Origin: Antedon mediterranea
Taxonomy: Eukaryota > Echinodermata > Crinoidea > Comatulida > Antedonidae
Assembly (NCBI RefSeq): GCF_964355755.1
Contig: NC_092672.1
Coordinates: forward strand, 16,738,501 to 16,802,500
Direction: 5' to 3'
Length of the DNA: 64,000 nt
Shown piece after piece: positions 1 to 10,222 of this stretch. Below the pieces are notes generated by a model. The model was given only the letters and a program-made list of their open reading frames with translations, had not been told where the DNA came from and did not search any database. Every line of letters begins with the position of its first letter. Positions within the stretch are counted from its first letter, which is position 1. Made by a program: the position numbers and the translations under genes.

Positions 1-246
1 TTACACAAAAACACCAAAGTGCTTAAAATCACATTAGAAACCGTTTTAGACCATTTTGAGCATTTCGATAAAACTTTTCACACAAAAACATCAAAGAGCA
101 CAAAATAGCTTAATATCGTATTTAAAAACGTTTTTGACCATTTTGAGCATTTCGACAAAAAAATTTCACACAAAACAGCAAAGTGCACAGAATAACTTCA
201 AATCGCATTTGGAGACGTTTTAGACCATTTTGTGATTTTCGAAAAA

Positions 247-334
247 ACTTGTTAACATAAAAACACCAAAGTGCTTAGAATAGCTTCAAATCGCATTTTG
301 AGACATTTTAGACCCTTTTGTGATTTTTGAAAAA
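247..334 (+). repeat. Type A monomer, 88 bp (exemplar)
   Basis: This is a clean example of the commonest monomer. It starts at ACTTGTTAAC and ends in a run of A after TTTTCG; the next unit starts exactly 88 bases later at 335. Landmarks in order: TGTTAACA near the start, CAAAGTGCTT, AGAATAGCTT, CAAATCGCATTT, the core GTTTTAGACC or ATTTTAGACC, then GTGATTTTCGAAAAA. Two main subtypes alternate in many places: one reads CATTTGGAGACG before the core and ACCATTTTG after it, the other CATTTTGAGACA before and ACCCTTTTG after. A third subtype has GTGTACAG in place of GTGCTTAG. The boundary chosen is a convention, since a tandem repeat has no natural start. Confidence 0.97.
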
Positions 335-586
335 ACTTGTTAACATAAAAACATCAAAGTGCTTCAAATCACATTAGAAACCGTTTTAGACCATTTTGAG
401 AATTTCGATAAAACTTTTCACACAAAAACATCAAAGAGCACAAAATAGCTTAATATCGTATTTAAAAACGTTTTTGACCATTTTGAGCATTTAGACAAAA
501 AATTTTCAAACAAAACAGCAAAGTGCACAGAATAACTTCAAATCGCATTTGGAGACGTTTTAGACCATTCTGTGATTTTCGAAAAA

Positions 587-664
587 ACTTGTTAACATAA
601 AAACATCAAAGTGCTTAAAATCACATTAGAAACCGTTTTAGACCATTTTGAGCATTTCGATAAA
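587..664 (+). repeat. B1 monomer, 78 bp (exemplar)
   Basis: B1 is the first unit of the B trimer. It keeps the A leader (ACTTGTTAAC) but reads GTGCTT directly into MAAATCACATTAG (M is A or C), so the 10 bases AGAATAGCTT of type A are missing. They lie between two copies of GCTT, which explains the loss by slippage. B1 also has AGAAACCGTTTT where A has GGAGACGTTTT, and ends CATTTCGATAAA in place of GATTTTCGAAAAA. Variants read CTTCAAATC, CTTAAAATC, GAATCCG and GAGAATTTCG. Confidence 0.95.
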
Positions 665-752
665 ACTTTTCACACAAAAACATTAAAGAGCACAAAATAG
701 CTTAATATCGTATTTAAAAACGTTTTTGACCATTTTGAGCATTTCGACAAAA
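665..752 (+). repeat. B2 monomer, 88 bp (exemplar)
   Basis: B2 is the middle unit of the trimer and the most diverged lineage. It starts ACTTTTCACACAAAAAC, has AAAGAGCACAAAATAGC, then TTAATATCGTATTT, the 12-base perfect palindrome AAAAACGTTTTT, and the core TTGACCATTTTGAGC. The core is preceded by TTTTT instead of TTTTA. Copies with CATCAAAG and with CATTAAAG alternate; the second form tends to sit in the last trimer of the 844-bp module. Confidence 0.95.
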
Positions 753-838
753 ATTTTTCACACAAAACAGCAAAGTGTACAGAATAGCTTCAAATCGTAT
801 TTGGAGACGTTTTAGACCTTTTTGTGATTTCCGAAAAA
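753..838 (+). repeat. B3 monomer, 86 bp (exemplar)
   Basis: B3 closes the trimer. It starts ATTTTTCACACAAAACAGC, two bases shorter at the leader than A, and then returns to A-like sequence: AAAGTGTACAGAATAGC or AAAGTGCACAGAATAAC, CAAATCGYATTTGGAGACG, the core TTTTAGACC and TGTGATTTTCGAAAAA. The leader differs between copies by the length of the A run and T run (for example AAAAAAATTTCAC, AAAATTTTCAC, AAATTTTTCAC, and TTTTTACAC). A following A or B1 unit starts at once. Confidence 0.95.
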
Positions 839-926
839 ACTTGTTAACATAAAAACACCAAAGTGCTTAGAATAGCTTCAAATCGCATTTTGAGACATTT
901 TAGACCCTTTTGTGATTTTCGAAAAA

Positions 927-1014
927 ACTTGGTTACACAAAAACACCAAAGTGCTTAAAATAGCTTCAAATTGCATTTGGAGACGTTTTAGACCATTTTG
1001 TGATTTTCGAAAAA
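927..1014 (+). repeat. Type A monomer with GGTTACAC leader
   Basis: This 88-bp unit has ACTTGGTTACACAAAAAC in place of ACTTGTTAACATAAAAAC, at equal length, so it lacks the GTTAAC palindrome. The same leader occurs on A units throughout the array and on the first B1 of many 844-bp modules. Its CACAAAAAC end matches the B2 leader, so it looks like an intermediate or recombinant between A and B2 leaders. Confidence 0.85.
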
Positions 1015-1484
1015 ACTTGTTACCAAAAAAACACCAAAGAGCTTAGAATAGCTTCAAATCGCATTTTGAGACATTTTAGACCATTTTGTGATTTTCGAAA
1101 AAACTTGTTAACATAAAAATTCCAAAGTGCTAAGAATAGCTTCAAATCGCATTTGGAGACATTTTAGACCACTTTGTGATTTTCGAAAAAACTTGTTAAC
1201 ATAAAAACATCAAAGTGCTTAAAATCACATTAGAAACCGTTTTAGACCATTTTGAGCATTTCGATAAAACTTTTCACACAAAAACATCAAAGAGCACAAA
1301 ATAGCTTAATATCGTATTTAAAAACGTTTTTGACCATTTTGAGCATTTCGACAAAAAAATTTCACACAAAACAAAAAAGTGTACAGACTAGCTTCAAATC
1401 GTATTTGGAGACGTTTTAGACCTTTTTGTGATTTTCGAAAAAACTTGTTAAATATAAAAACACCAAAGTGCTAAGAATAGCTTC

Positions 1485-1514
1485 AAATCGCATTTTAGAC
1501 CATTTTGTGTTTTT
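1485..1514 (+). repeat. Type A unit with a 10-bp slippage deletion
   Basis: The unit reads CGCATTTTAGACC; the usual CGCATTTTGAGACATTTTAGACC has two CATTTT repeats 10 bases apart, and one repeat with the bases between is lost. The same deletion is found near 24397, 29432, 30783, 49622 and 54106. Confidence 0.85.
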
Positions 1515-1533
1515 CGAAAAAACTTGTTAACAT

Positions 1534-1646
1534 AAAAACACCAAAGTGCTTAAAATCACATTAGAAACCGTTTTAGACCATTTTGAGCATTTCGATAAAA
1601 CTTTTCACACAAAAACATCAAAGAGCACAAAATAGCTTAATATCGT
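1534..1646. repeat. 113-bp partial trimer duplication (B1 plus part of B2)
   Basis: B2 is interrupted after TTAATATCGTA and continues directly into AAAACATCAAAG of a new B1. The a-run begins at 1534 and again at 1647, 113 bases apart. The corresponding block at 30.8 kb lacks this insertion. The same fusion point is found at four other places (a-runs starting at 7398, 22290, 49777 and 55210). Confidence 0.85.
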
Positions 1647-2315
1647 AAAAACATCAAAGTGCTTAAAATCACATTAGAAACCGTTTTAGACCATTTTGAG
1701 CATTTCGATAAAACTTTTCACACAAAAACATCAAAGAGCACAAAATAGCTTAATATCGTATTTAAAAACGTTTTTGACCATTTTGAGCATTTCGAAAAAA
1801 AAATTTTCACACAAAACAGCAAAGTGCACAGAATAACTTCAAATCGCATTTGGAGACGTTTTAGACCTTTTTGTGATTTTCGAAAAAACTTGTTAACATA
1901 AAAACACCAAAGTGCTAAGAATAGCTTCAAATCGCATTTGGAGACATTTTAGACTATTTTGTGTTTTTCGAAAAAACTTGTTAACATAAAAACATCAAAG
2001 TGTACAGAATAGCTTCAAATCGCATTTTGAGACATTTTAGACTATTTTGTGATTTTCGAAAAAACTTGTTAACATAAAAACATCAAAGTGCTTAAAATCA
2101 CATTAGAAACCGTTTTAGACCATTTTAAGCATTTCGATAAAACTTTTCACACAAAAACATCAAAGAGCACAAAATAGCTTAATATCGTATTTAAAAACGT
2201 TTTTGACCATTTTGAGCATTTCGACAAAAAATTTTTACACAAAACAGCAAAGTGCACAGAATAACTTCAAATCGCATTTGGAGACGTTTTAGACCATTTT
2301 GTGATTTTCGAAAAA

Positions 2316-3160
2316 ACTTGTTAACATAAAAACATCAAAGTGCTTCAAATCACATTAGAAACCGTTTTAGACCCTTTTGAGCATTTCGACAAAACTTTTC
2401 ACACAAAAACATCAAAGAGCACAAAATAGCTTAATATCGTATTTAAAAACGTTTTTGACCATTTTGAGCATTTCGACAAAAAAATTTCACACAAAACAGC
2501 AAAGTGCACAGAATAACTTCAAATCGCATTTGGAGACGTTTTAGACCATTTTGTGATTTTCGAAAAAACTTGTTAACATAAAAACACCCAAGTGCTTAGA
2601 ATAGCTTCAAATCGCATTTTGAGACATTTTAGACCCTTTTGTGATTTTTGAAAAAACTTGTTAACATAAAAACATCAAAGTGCTTAAAATCACATTAGAA
2701 ACCGTTTTAGACCATTTTGAGCATTTCGATAAAACTTTTCACACAAAAACATCAAAGAGCACAAAATAGCTTAATATCGTATTTAAAAACGTTTTTGACC
2801 ATTTTGAGCATTTAGACAAAAAATTTTCAAACAAAACAGCAAAGTGCACAGAATAACTTCAAATCGCATTTGGAGACGTTTTAGACCATTCTTTAATTTT
2901 CGAAAAAACTTGTTAACATAAAAACATCAAAGTGCTTAAAATCACATTAGAAACCGTTTTAGACCATTTTGAGCATTTCGATAAAACTTTTCACACAAAA
3001 AACATTAAAGAGCTCAAAATAGCTTAATATCGTATTTAAAAACGTTTTTGACCATTTTGAGCATTTCGACAAAAATGTTTCACACAAAACAGCAAAGTGT
3101 ACAGAATAGCTTCAAATCGTATTTGGAGACGTTTTAGACCTTTTTGTGATTTCCGAAGAA
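2316..3160. repeat. B-A-B-B 10-monomer module (845 bp)
   Basis: Trimer 2316-2567, A 2568-2655, trimer 2656-2907, trimer 2908-3160. The last trimer is 253 bp because its B2 has six A in CACACAAAAAACATT. It also has the rare variant GAGCTCAAAAT near 3010. An A-only run starts at 3161. Confidence 0.85.
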
Positions 3161-4301
3161 ACTTGTTAACATAAAAACACCAAAGTGCTTAGAATAGCTT
3201 CAAATCGCATTTGGAGACGTTTTAGACCATTTTGTGATTTTCGAAAAAACTTGTTAACATAAAAACACCAAAGTGCTTAGAATAGCTTCAAATCGCATTT
3301 TGAGACATTTTAGACCCTTTTGTGATTTTCTAAAAAACTTGGTTACACAAAAACACCAATGTGCTTAAAATAGCTTCAAATTGCATTTGGAGACGTTTTA
3401 GACCATTTTGTGATTTTCGAAAAAACTTGTTACCATAAAAACACCAAAGTGCTTAGATTAGCTTCAAATCGCATTTTGAGACATTTTAGACCCTTTTGTG
3501 ATTTTCGAAAAAACTTGTTAACATAAAAACACCAAAGAGCTTAGAATAGCTTCAAATCGCATTTTGAGACATTTTAGACCATTTTGTGATTTTCGAAAAA
3601 ACTTGTTAACATAAAAACACCAAAGTGCTTAAAATAGCTTCAAATCGCATTTGGAGAAGTTTTAAACCATTTTGTGATTTTCGAAAAAACTTGTTAACAT
3701 AAAAACATCCAAGTGTACAGAATAACTTCAAATCGCATTTGGAGACGTTTTAGACCATTTTGTGATTTTTGAAAAAACTTGTTAACATAAAAACACCAAA
3801 GTGCTTAGAATAGCTTCAAATCGCATTTTTAGACATTTTACACCCTTTTGTGATTTTCGAAAAAACTTGTTAAAATAAAAACATCAAAGTGTACAGAATA
3901 GCTTCAAATCGCATTTGGAGACGTTTTAGACCATTTTGTGATTTTGAAAAAAGCTTAACATAAAAACACCAAAGAGCTTAGAATAGCTTCAAATCGCATT
4001 TTGAGACATTTTAGACCATTTTGTGATTTTCGAAAAAACTTGTTAAAATAAAAACATCAAAATGTACAGAATAGCTTCAAATCGCATTTGGAGACGTTTT
4101 AGACCATTTTGTGATTTTGAAAAAAACTTGTTAACATAAAAACACCAAAGAGCTTAGAATAGCTTCAAATCGCATTTTGAGACATTTTAGACCATTTTGT
4201 GTTTTTCGAAAAAACTTGTTAACATAAAAACATCAAAGTGTACAGAATAGCTTCAAATCGCATTTTGAGACGTTTTAGACCATTTTGTGATTTTCGAAAA
4301 A
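3161..4301. repeat. A-only run, 13 monomers
   Basis: Length 1,141 is 13 x 88 minus 3, which is accounted for by one 85-bp unit near 3952. The run holds the characteristic 7-monomer string 3601-4213: GAGAAGTTTTAAACC unit, GTGTACAGAATAAC unit, TTTTTAGACATTTTACACCC unit, GTTAAAATAAAAAC unit, short unit, AAAATGTACAG unit and GTGTTTTTCG unit. An AAGCTT at 3951 is shared only with 33130. Confidence 0.9.
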
Positions 4302-4825
4302 ACTTGTTAACATAAAAACATCAAAGTGCTTAAAATCACATTAGAAACCGTTTTAGACCATTTTAAGCATTTCGATAAAACTTTTCACACAAAAACATCA
4401 AAGAGAACAAAATAGCTTAATATCGTATTTAAAAACGTTTTTGACCATTTTGAGCATTTCGACAAAAAATTTTTACACAAAACAGCAAAGTGCACAGAAT
4501 AACTTCAAATCGCATTTGGAGACGTTTTAGACCATTTTGTGATTTTCGAAAAAACTTGTTAACATAAAAACATCAAAGTGCTTCAAATCACATTAGAAAC
4601 CGTTTTAGACCATTTTGAGCATTTCGACAAAACTTTTCACACAAAAACATCAAAGAGCACAAAATAGCTTAATATCGTATTTAAAAACGTTTTTGACCAT
4701 TTTGAGCATTTCGACAAAAAAATTTCACACAAAACAGCAAAGTGCACAGAATAACTTCAAATCGCATTTGGAGACGTTTTAGACCATTTTGTGATTTTCG
4801 AAAAAACTTGTTAACATAAAAACAT

Positions 4826-6078
4826 CAAAGTGCTTAGAATAGCTTCAAATCGCATCTTGAGACGTTTTAGACCATTCTGTGATTTTCGAAAAAACTTTTT
4901 AACATAAAAACATCAAAGTGCTTAAAATCACATTAGAAACCGTTTTAGACCATTTTGAGCATTTCGATAAAACTTTTCACACAAAAACATTAAAGAGCAC
5001 AAAATAGCTTAATATCGTATTTAAAAACGTTTTTGACCATTTTGAGCATTTCGACAAAAATTTTTCACACAAAACAGCAAAGTGTACAGAATAGCTTCAA
5101 ATTGTATTTGGAGACGTTTTAGACCTTTTTGTGATTTTCGAAAAAACTTGTTAACATAAAAACACCAAAGTGCTTAGAATAGCTTCAAATCGCATTTTGA
5201 GACGTTTTAGACCATTCTGTGATTTTCGAAAAAACTTGTTAAGATAAAAACATCAAAGTGCTTAAAATCACATTAGAAACCGTTTTAGACCATTTTGAGC
5301 ATTTCGATAAAACTTTTCACACAAAAACATCAAAGAGCACAAAATAGCTTAATATCGTATTTAAAAACGTTTTTGACCATTTTGAGCATTTCGACAAAAA
5401 ATTTTCAAACAAAACAGCAAAGTGCACAGAATAACTTCAAATCGCATTTGGAGACGTTTTAGACCATTTTGTGATTTTCGAAAAAACTTGTTAACATAAA
5501 AACACCAAAGTGCTTAGAATAGCTTCAAATCGCATTTGGAGACGTTTTAGACCATGTTGTGATTTTCGAAAAAAACTTTTTAACATAAAAACACCAAAGT
5601 GCTTAGAATGGCTTCAAATCGCATTTGGAGACATTTTAGACTGTTTTGTGATTTTCGAAAAAACTTAAGATAAAAATATCAAAGTGCTTCAAATCACATT
5701 AGAAACCGTTTTAGACCATTTTGAGCATTTCGACAAAAATTTTTCACACAAAACAGCAAAGTGTACAGAATAGCTTCAAATCGTATTTGGAGACGTTTTA
5801 GACCTTTTTGTGATTTTCGAAAAAACTTGTTAACATAAAAACACCAAAGTGCTTAGAATAGCTTCAAATCGCATTTTGAGACGTTTTAGACCATTCTGTG
5901 ATTTTCGAAAAAACTTGTTAACATAAAAACATCAAAGTGCTTCAAATCACATTAGAAACCGTTTTAGACCATTTTGAGCATTTCGACAAAAAATTTTCAC
6001 ACAAAACAGCAAAGTGTACAGAATAGCTTCAAATCGTATTTGCAGACGTTTTAGACCTTTTTGAGATTTTCGAAAAAA
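4826..6078. repeat. Segmental block matching about 42908-44160
   Basis: Landmarks CGCATCTTGAG (4851), GACTGTTTTGTG (5639) and TTTTTGAGATTTTCG (6058) recur at an offset of 38,082-38,083 in the same order. The right part also matches about 59230-60175 (16,014 further on). After the TTTGAGATTTTCG unit, this copy keeps CTTGTTAAC whereas the 44-kb copy has CTTGTAAC. Confidence 0.8.
5663..5824. repeat. B1-B3 dimer with CTTAAG leader
   Basis: B1 passes from GAGCATTTCGACAAAAA straight into the B3 leader, so B2 is absent. The B1 leader reads ACTTAAGATAAAAATATC, three bases shorter than usual, creating a CTTAAG site. This same dimer recurs near 12133, 16101, 25537, 26041, 41280, 43744, 57183 (with ACCTAAG), 59757 and 61031. 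Related dimers with the usual leader are common (for example from 5913 and 26380). Confidence 0.85.
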
Positions 6079-6570
6079 CTTGTTAACATAAAAACATCAA
6101 AGTGCTTAAAATCACATTAGAAACCGTTTTAGACCATTTTGAGCATTTCGATAAAAATTTTCACACAAAACAGCAATGTGCACAGAATAACTTCAGATCG
6201 CATTTGGAGACATTTTAGACCATTTTGTGTTTTTCGAAAAAACTTGTTAACATAAAAACATCAAAGTGTACAGAATAGCTTCAAATTGCATTTGGAGACG
6301 TTTTAGACCATTTTGTGATTTTCGAAAAAACTTGTTACCATAAAAACACCAAAGTGCTTAGAATAGCTTCAAATCGCATTTTGAGACGTTTTAGACCATT
6401 CTGTGATTTTCGAAAAAACTTGTTAACATAAAAACATCAAAGTCCTTAAAATCACATTAGAAACCGTTTTAGACCAATTTGAGCATTTCGATAAAACTTT
6501 TCACACAAAAACATCAAAGAGCACAAAATAGCTTAATATATTATTTAAAAACGTTTTTGACCATTTTGAG

Positions 6571-6730
6571 CATTCAAAAAAAAATTTCACACAAAACAGC
6601 AAAGTGCACAGAATAACTCCAAATCGCATTTGGAGACGTTTTAGACCATTTTGTGATTTTCGAAAAAACTTGTTAACATAAAAACACCAAAGTGCTTACA
6701 ATAGCTTCAAATCGCATTTTGAGACATTTT
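6571..6730. repeat. B2-B3 junction variant shared with 35411-35570
   Basis: B2 ends GAGCATTCAAAAAAAAATTTCAC, losing the TCGAC of the usual boundary, and the following B3 reads GAATAACTCCAAATCG. Next comes an A unit with GCTTACAATAGC. All three rare variants occur together only here and at 35411, 28,840 bases on, so they share a recent origin. Confidence 0.8.
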
Positions 6731-7284
6731 AGACCCTTTTGTGATTTTCGAAAAAAACTTGGTTACACAAAAACACCAAAGTGCTTAAAATAGCTTCAAA
6801 TCGCATTTGGAGACATTTTAGACTATATTGTGATTTTCGAAAAAACTTGTTAACATAAAAACATCAAAGTGCTTAAAATCACATTAGAAACCGTTTTAGA
6901 CCATTTTGAGCATTTCGATAAAACTTTTCACACAAAAACATCAAAGAGCACAAAATAGCTTAATATCGTATTCAAAAACGTTTTTGACCATTTTGAGCAT
7001 TTCGACAAAAATTTTTCACACAAAACTGCAAAGTGTACAGAATAGCTTCAAATCGTATTTGGAGACGTTTTAGACCTTTTTGTGATTTTCGAAAAAACTT
7101 GTTAACATAAAAACACCAAAGTGCTAAGAATAGCTTCAAATCGCATTTGGAGGCATTTTAGACCATTTTGTGATTTTCGAAAAAACTTGTTAACATAAAA
7201 ACATCAAAGTGTACAGAATAGCTTCAAATCGCATTTGGAGACGTTTTAGACCATTTTGTGATTTTCGAAAAAACTTGTTAACAT

Positions 7285-7397
7285 AAAAACATCAAAGTGC
7301 TTAAAATCACATTAGAAACCGTTTTAGACCATTTTGAGCACTTCGATAAAACTTTTCACACAAAAACATCAAAGAGCACAAAATAGCTTAATATCGT
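7285..7397. repeat. 113-bp partial trimer duplication, second site
   Basis: B2 is fused after TTAATATCGTA to AAAACATCAAAG of a new B1, with the a-run at 7398. The new B1 has one extra T (CTTAAAATTCACATT). Confidence 0.75.
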
Positions 7398-8616
7398 AAA
7401 AACATCAAAGTGCTTAAAATTCACATTAGAAACCGTTTTAGACCATTTTGAGCATTTCGATAAAACTTTTCACACAAAAACATCAAAGAGCACAAAATAG
7501 CTTAATATCGTATTTAAAAACTTTTTTGACCATTTTGAGCATTTCGACAAAAAAATTTTCAAACAAAACAGCAAAGTGCACAGAATAACTTCAAATCGCA
7601 TTTGGAGACGTTTTAGACCATTTTGTGATTTTCGAAAAAACTTGTTAACATAAAAACACCAAAGTGCTTAGAATAGCTTCGAATCGCATTTTGAGACATT
7701 TTAGACCCTTTTGTGATTTTCGAAAAAACTTGTTTACACAAAAACACCAAAGTGCTTAAAATAGCTTCAAATCGCATTTGGAGACATTTTAGACTATTTT
7801 GTGATTTTCGAAAAAACTTGTTAACATAAAAACATCAAAGTGCTTCAAATCACATTAGAAACCGTTTTTGACCATTTTGAGCATTTCGATAAAACTTTTC
7901 ACAAAAAAACTTCAAAGAGCACAAAATAGCTTAATATCGTATTTAAAAACGTTTTTGACCATTTTGAGCATTTCGAAAAAAAAATTTTCACACAAAACAG
8001 CAAAGTGTACAGAATAGCTTCAAATCGTATTTGGAGACGTTTTAGACCTTTTTGTGATTTTCGAAAAAACTTGTTAACATAAAAACACCAAAGTGCTTAG
8101 AATAGCTTCAAATCGCATTTGGAGACGTTTTAGACCATTTTTTGATTTTCGAAAAAACTTGTTACCATAAAAACACCAAAGTGCTTAGAATAGCTTCAAA
8201 AATCATTTTGAGACGTTTTATACCCTTTTGTGATTTTCGAAAAAACTTGGTTACACAAAAACACCAAAGTGCTTAAAATAGCTTCAAATCGCATTTGGAG
8301 AAGTTTTAAACCATTTTGTGATTTTCGAAAAAACTTGTTAACATAAAAACATCAAAGTGTACAGAATAACTTCAAATCGCATTTGGAGACATTTTAGACC
8401 ATTTTGTGGTTTTCGAAAAAACTAGTTAACATAAAAACACCAATGTGCTTAAAATCACATTAGAAACCGTTTTAGACCATTTTGAGCATTTCGATAAAAT
8501 TTTTCACACAAAAACATCAAAGAGCACAAAATAGCTTAATATCGTATTTAAAAACGTTTTTGACCATTTTGAGCATTTCGACACAAATTTTCACACAAAA
8601 CAGCAAAGTGCACAGA

Positions 8617-8634
8617 ATAACTTCAAAGACCATT
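8617..8634 (+). repeat. Truncated B3 remnant (20-bp deletion)
   Basis: GAATAACTTCAAAGACC lacks the 20 bases from TCGCATTT to GTTTTA, so the core loses its T run. It is present identically 3,968 bases on, and so predates that duplication. Confidence 0.85.
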
Positions 8635-9005
8635 TTGTGATTTTCGAAAAAACTTGTTAACATAAAAACATCAAAGTGTACAGAATAGCTTCAAATCGCA
8701 TTTGGAGACGTTTTAGACCATTTTGTGATTTTCGAAAAAACTTGTTAACATAAAAACACCAAAGTGCTTAGAATAGCTTGAAATCGCATTTTGAGACATT
8801 TTAGACCCTTTTATGATTTTCGAAAAAACTTGGTTAAAAAAAACACCAAAGTGCTTAAAATAGCTTCAAATCGCATTTGGAGACTTTTTAGACCATTTTG
8901 TGATTTCCGAAAAAACTTGTTAACATAAAAACATCAAAGTGTACAGAATAGCTTCAAATCGCAGTTGGAGACGTTTTAGATCATTTTGTGATTTTCGAAA
9001 AAAAA

Positions 9006-10222
9006 TTGTTAACATAAAAACATCAAAGTGCTTAAAATCACATTAGAAACCGTTTTAGACCATTTTGAGCATTTCGATAAAACTTGTTAACATAAAAACA
9101 TCAAAGTGTACAGAATAGCTTCAAATTGCATTTGGAGACGTTTTAGACCATTTTGTTATTTTCGAAAAAACTTGGTTACACAAAAACACCAAAGTGCTTA
9201 AAATAGCTTCAAATCGCATTTGGAGACGTTTTAGACCATTTTGTGATTTTCGAAAAAACTTAACATAAAAACATCAAAGTGCTTAAAATCACATTAGAAA
9301 CCGTTTTAGACCATTTTGAGCATTTCGATAAAACTTTTCACACAAAAACATCAAAGAGCACAAAATAGCTTAATATCGTATTTAAAAATGTTTTTGACCA
9401 TTTTGAGCATTTCGACAAAAATTGTTCACACAAAACAGCAAAGTGTACAGAATAGCTTCAAATCGTATTTGGAGACGTTTTAGACCTTTTTGTGATTTTC
9501 GAAAAAACTTGTTAACATAAAAACACCAAAGTGCTAAGAATAGCTTCAAATCGCAATTGGAGATATTTTAGACCATTTTGTGTTTTTCGAAAGAACTTGT
9601 TAACATAAAAACATCAAAGTGCTTAAAATCACATTAGAAACCGTTTTAGACCATTTTGAGCATTTCGATAAAACTTTTCACACAAAAACATCAAAGAGCA
9701 CAAAATAGCTTAATATCGTATTTAAAAACGTTTTTGACCATTTTGAGCATTTCGAAAAAAAATTTTCACACAAAACAGCAAAGTGCACAGAATAACTTCA
9801 AATCGCATTTGGAGACGTTTTAGACCATTCTGTGATTTTCGAAAAAACTTGTTAACATAAAAACATCAAAGTGCTTAAAATCACATTAGAAACCGTTTTA
9901 GACCATTTTGAGCATTTCGATAAAACTTTTCACACAAAAACATCAAAGAGCCCAAAATAGATTAATATCGTATTTAAAAACGTTTTTGACCATTTTGAGC
10001 ATTTCGACAAAAAAATTTCACACAAAACAGCAAAGTGCACAGAATAACTTCAAATCGCATTTGGAGACGTTTTAGACCATTTTGTGATTTTCGAAAAAAA
10101 CTTGTTAACATAAAAACACCAAAGTGCTTAGAATAGCTTCAAATCGCATTTTGAGACATTTTAGACCCTTTTGTGATTTTCGAAAAAACTTGGTTACACA
10201 AAAACACCAAAGTGCTTAAAAT
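9006..10222. repeat. Nested 1,611-bp-offset repeat, copy 1
   Basis: Matches 10617-11833 at a constant offset of 1,611. Sharp left edge: TTGTTAAC is shared while the base before differs. Right edge: shared to GTGCTTAAAAT, then AGC here and CAC in the other copy. It contains a B1 fused straight to an A leader (CATTTCGATAAAACTTGTTAAC at about 9071), GTTATTTTCG, GCAATTGGAGATATTTT and AGCCCAAAATAGATTAAT variants, all present in the other copy. Confidence 0.88.

Larger units (their letters stand above)
1..838. repeat. B-A-B-B 10-monomer module, truncated by window start
   Basis: B1 (from 1, lacking its first 6 bases), B2, B3 to 246, A at 247-334, trimer 335-586 and trimer 587-838. With the 6 missing bases the length would be 844, the same as complete copies elsewhere. 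The leader TTACAC at base 1 fits a GGTTACAC-type first B1, as in most complete copies. Confidence 0.85.
839..2315. repeat. Mixed A and B satellite segment
   Basis: Several A units (839-1200), including one with TTACCAAAAAAAC near 1020 and one with AAAATTCCAAAG at 1115, then B trimers and A units. A 113-bp duplication ends at 1646. A shortened A unit near 1490 lacks 10 bases (see separate entry). No gene or unique sequence is present. The segment resembles about 48.7-50.1 kb, with a few indels. Confidence 0.85.
1651..4826. repeat. Segmental block matching 30830-34004
   Basis: Five landmarks hold a constant offset of 29,179 bases: the open B2-B3 frame at 1718/30897, TTTTAAGC at about 2123/31302, the 6-A CACACAAAAAACATTAAAG at 2991/32170, an AAGCTT at 3951/33130, and the second TTTTAAGC at 4361/33540. 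Left of 1647 the copies differ by the 113-bp duplication. The match ends near 4826, where this copy goes into CGCATCTTGAG and the other into CGCGTTTTGAG. Confidence 0.85.

Noticed and set aside
247-664. CENP-B box in the TTCGAAAAAAC or TTCGATAAAAC segment
   Set aside because: The left half (TTCG, four bases, A) fits, but the required CGGG of the right half is absent in the monomers I read on either strand.
1718-1930. 70-codon open frame on the minus strand, also at 24512-24724, 29546-29758, 30897-31109, 39575-39787 and 49848-50060
   Set aside because: It lies wholly within a B2-B3-A stretch and starts at TTG. The peptide has internal repeats of about 29 residues because neighbouring units are spaced near 87 bp, a multiple of three. 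Six copies reflect copied satellite blocks, not a gene family.
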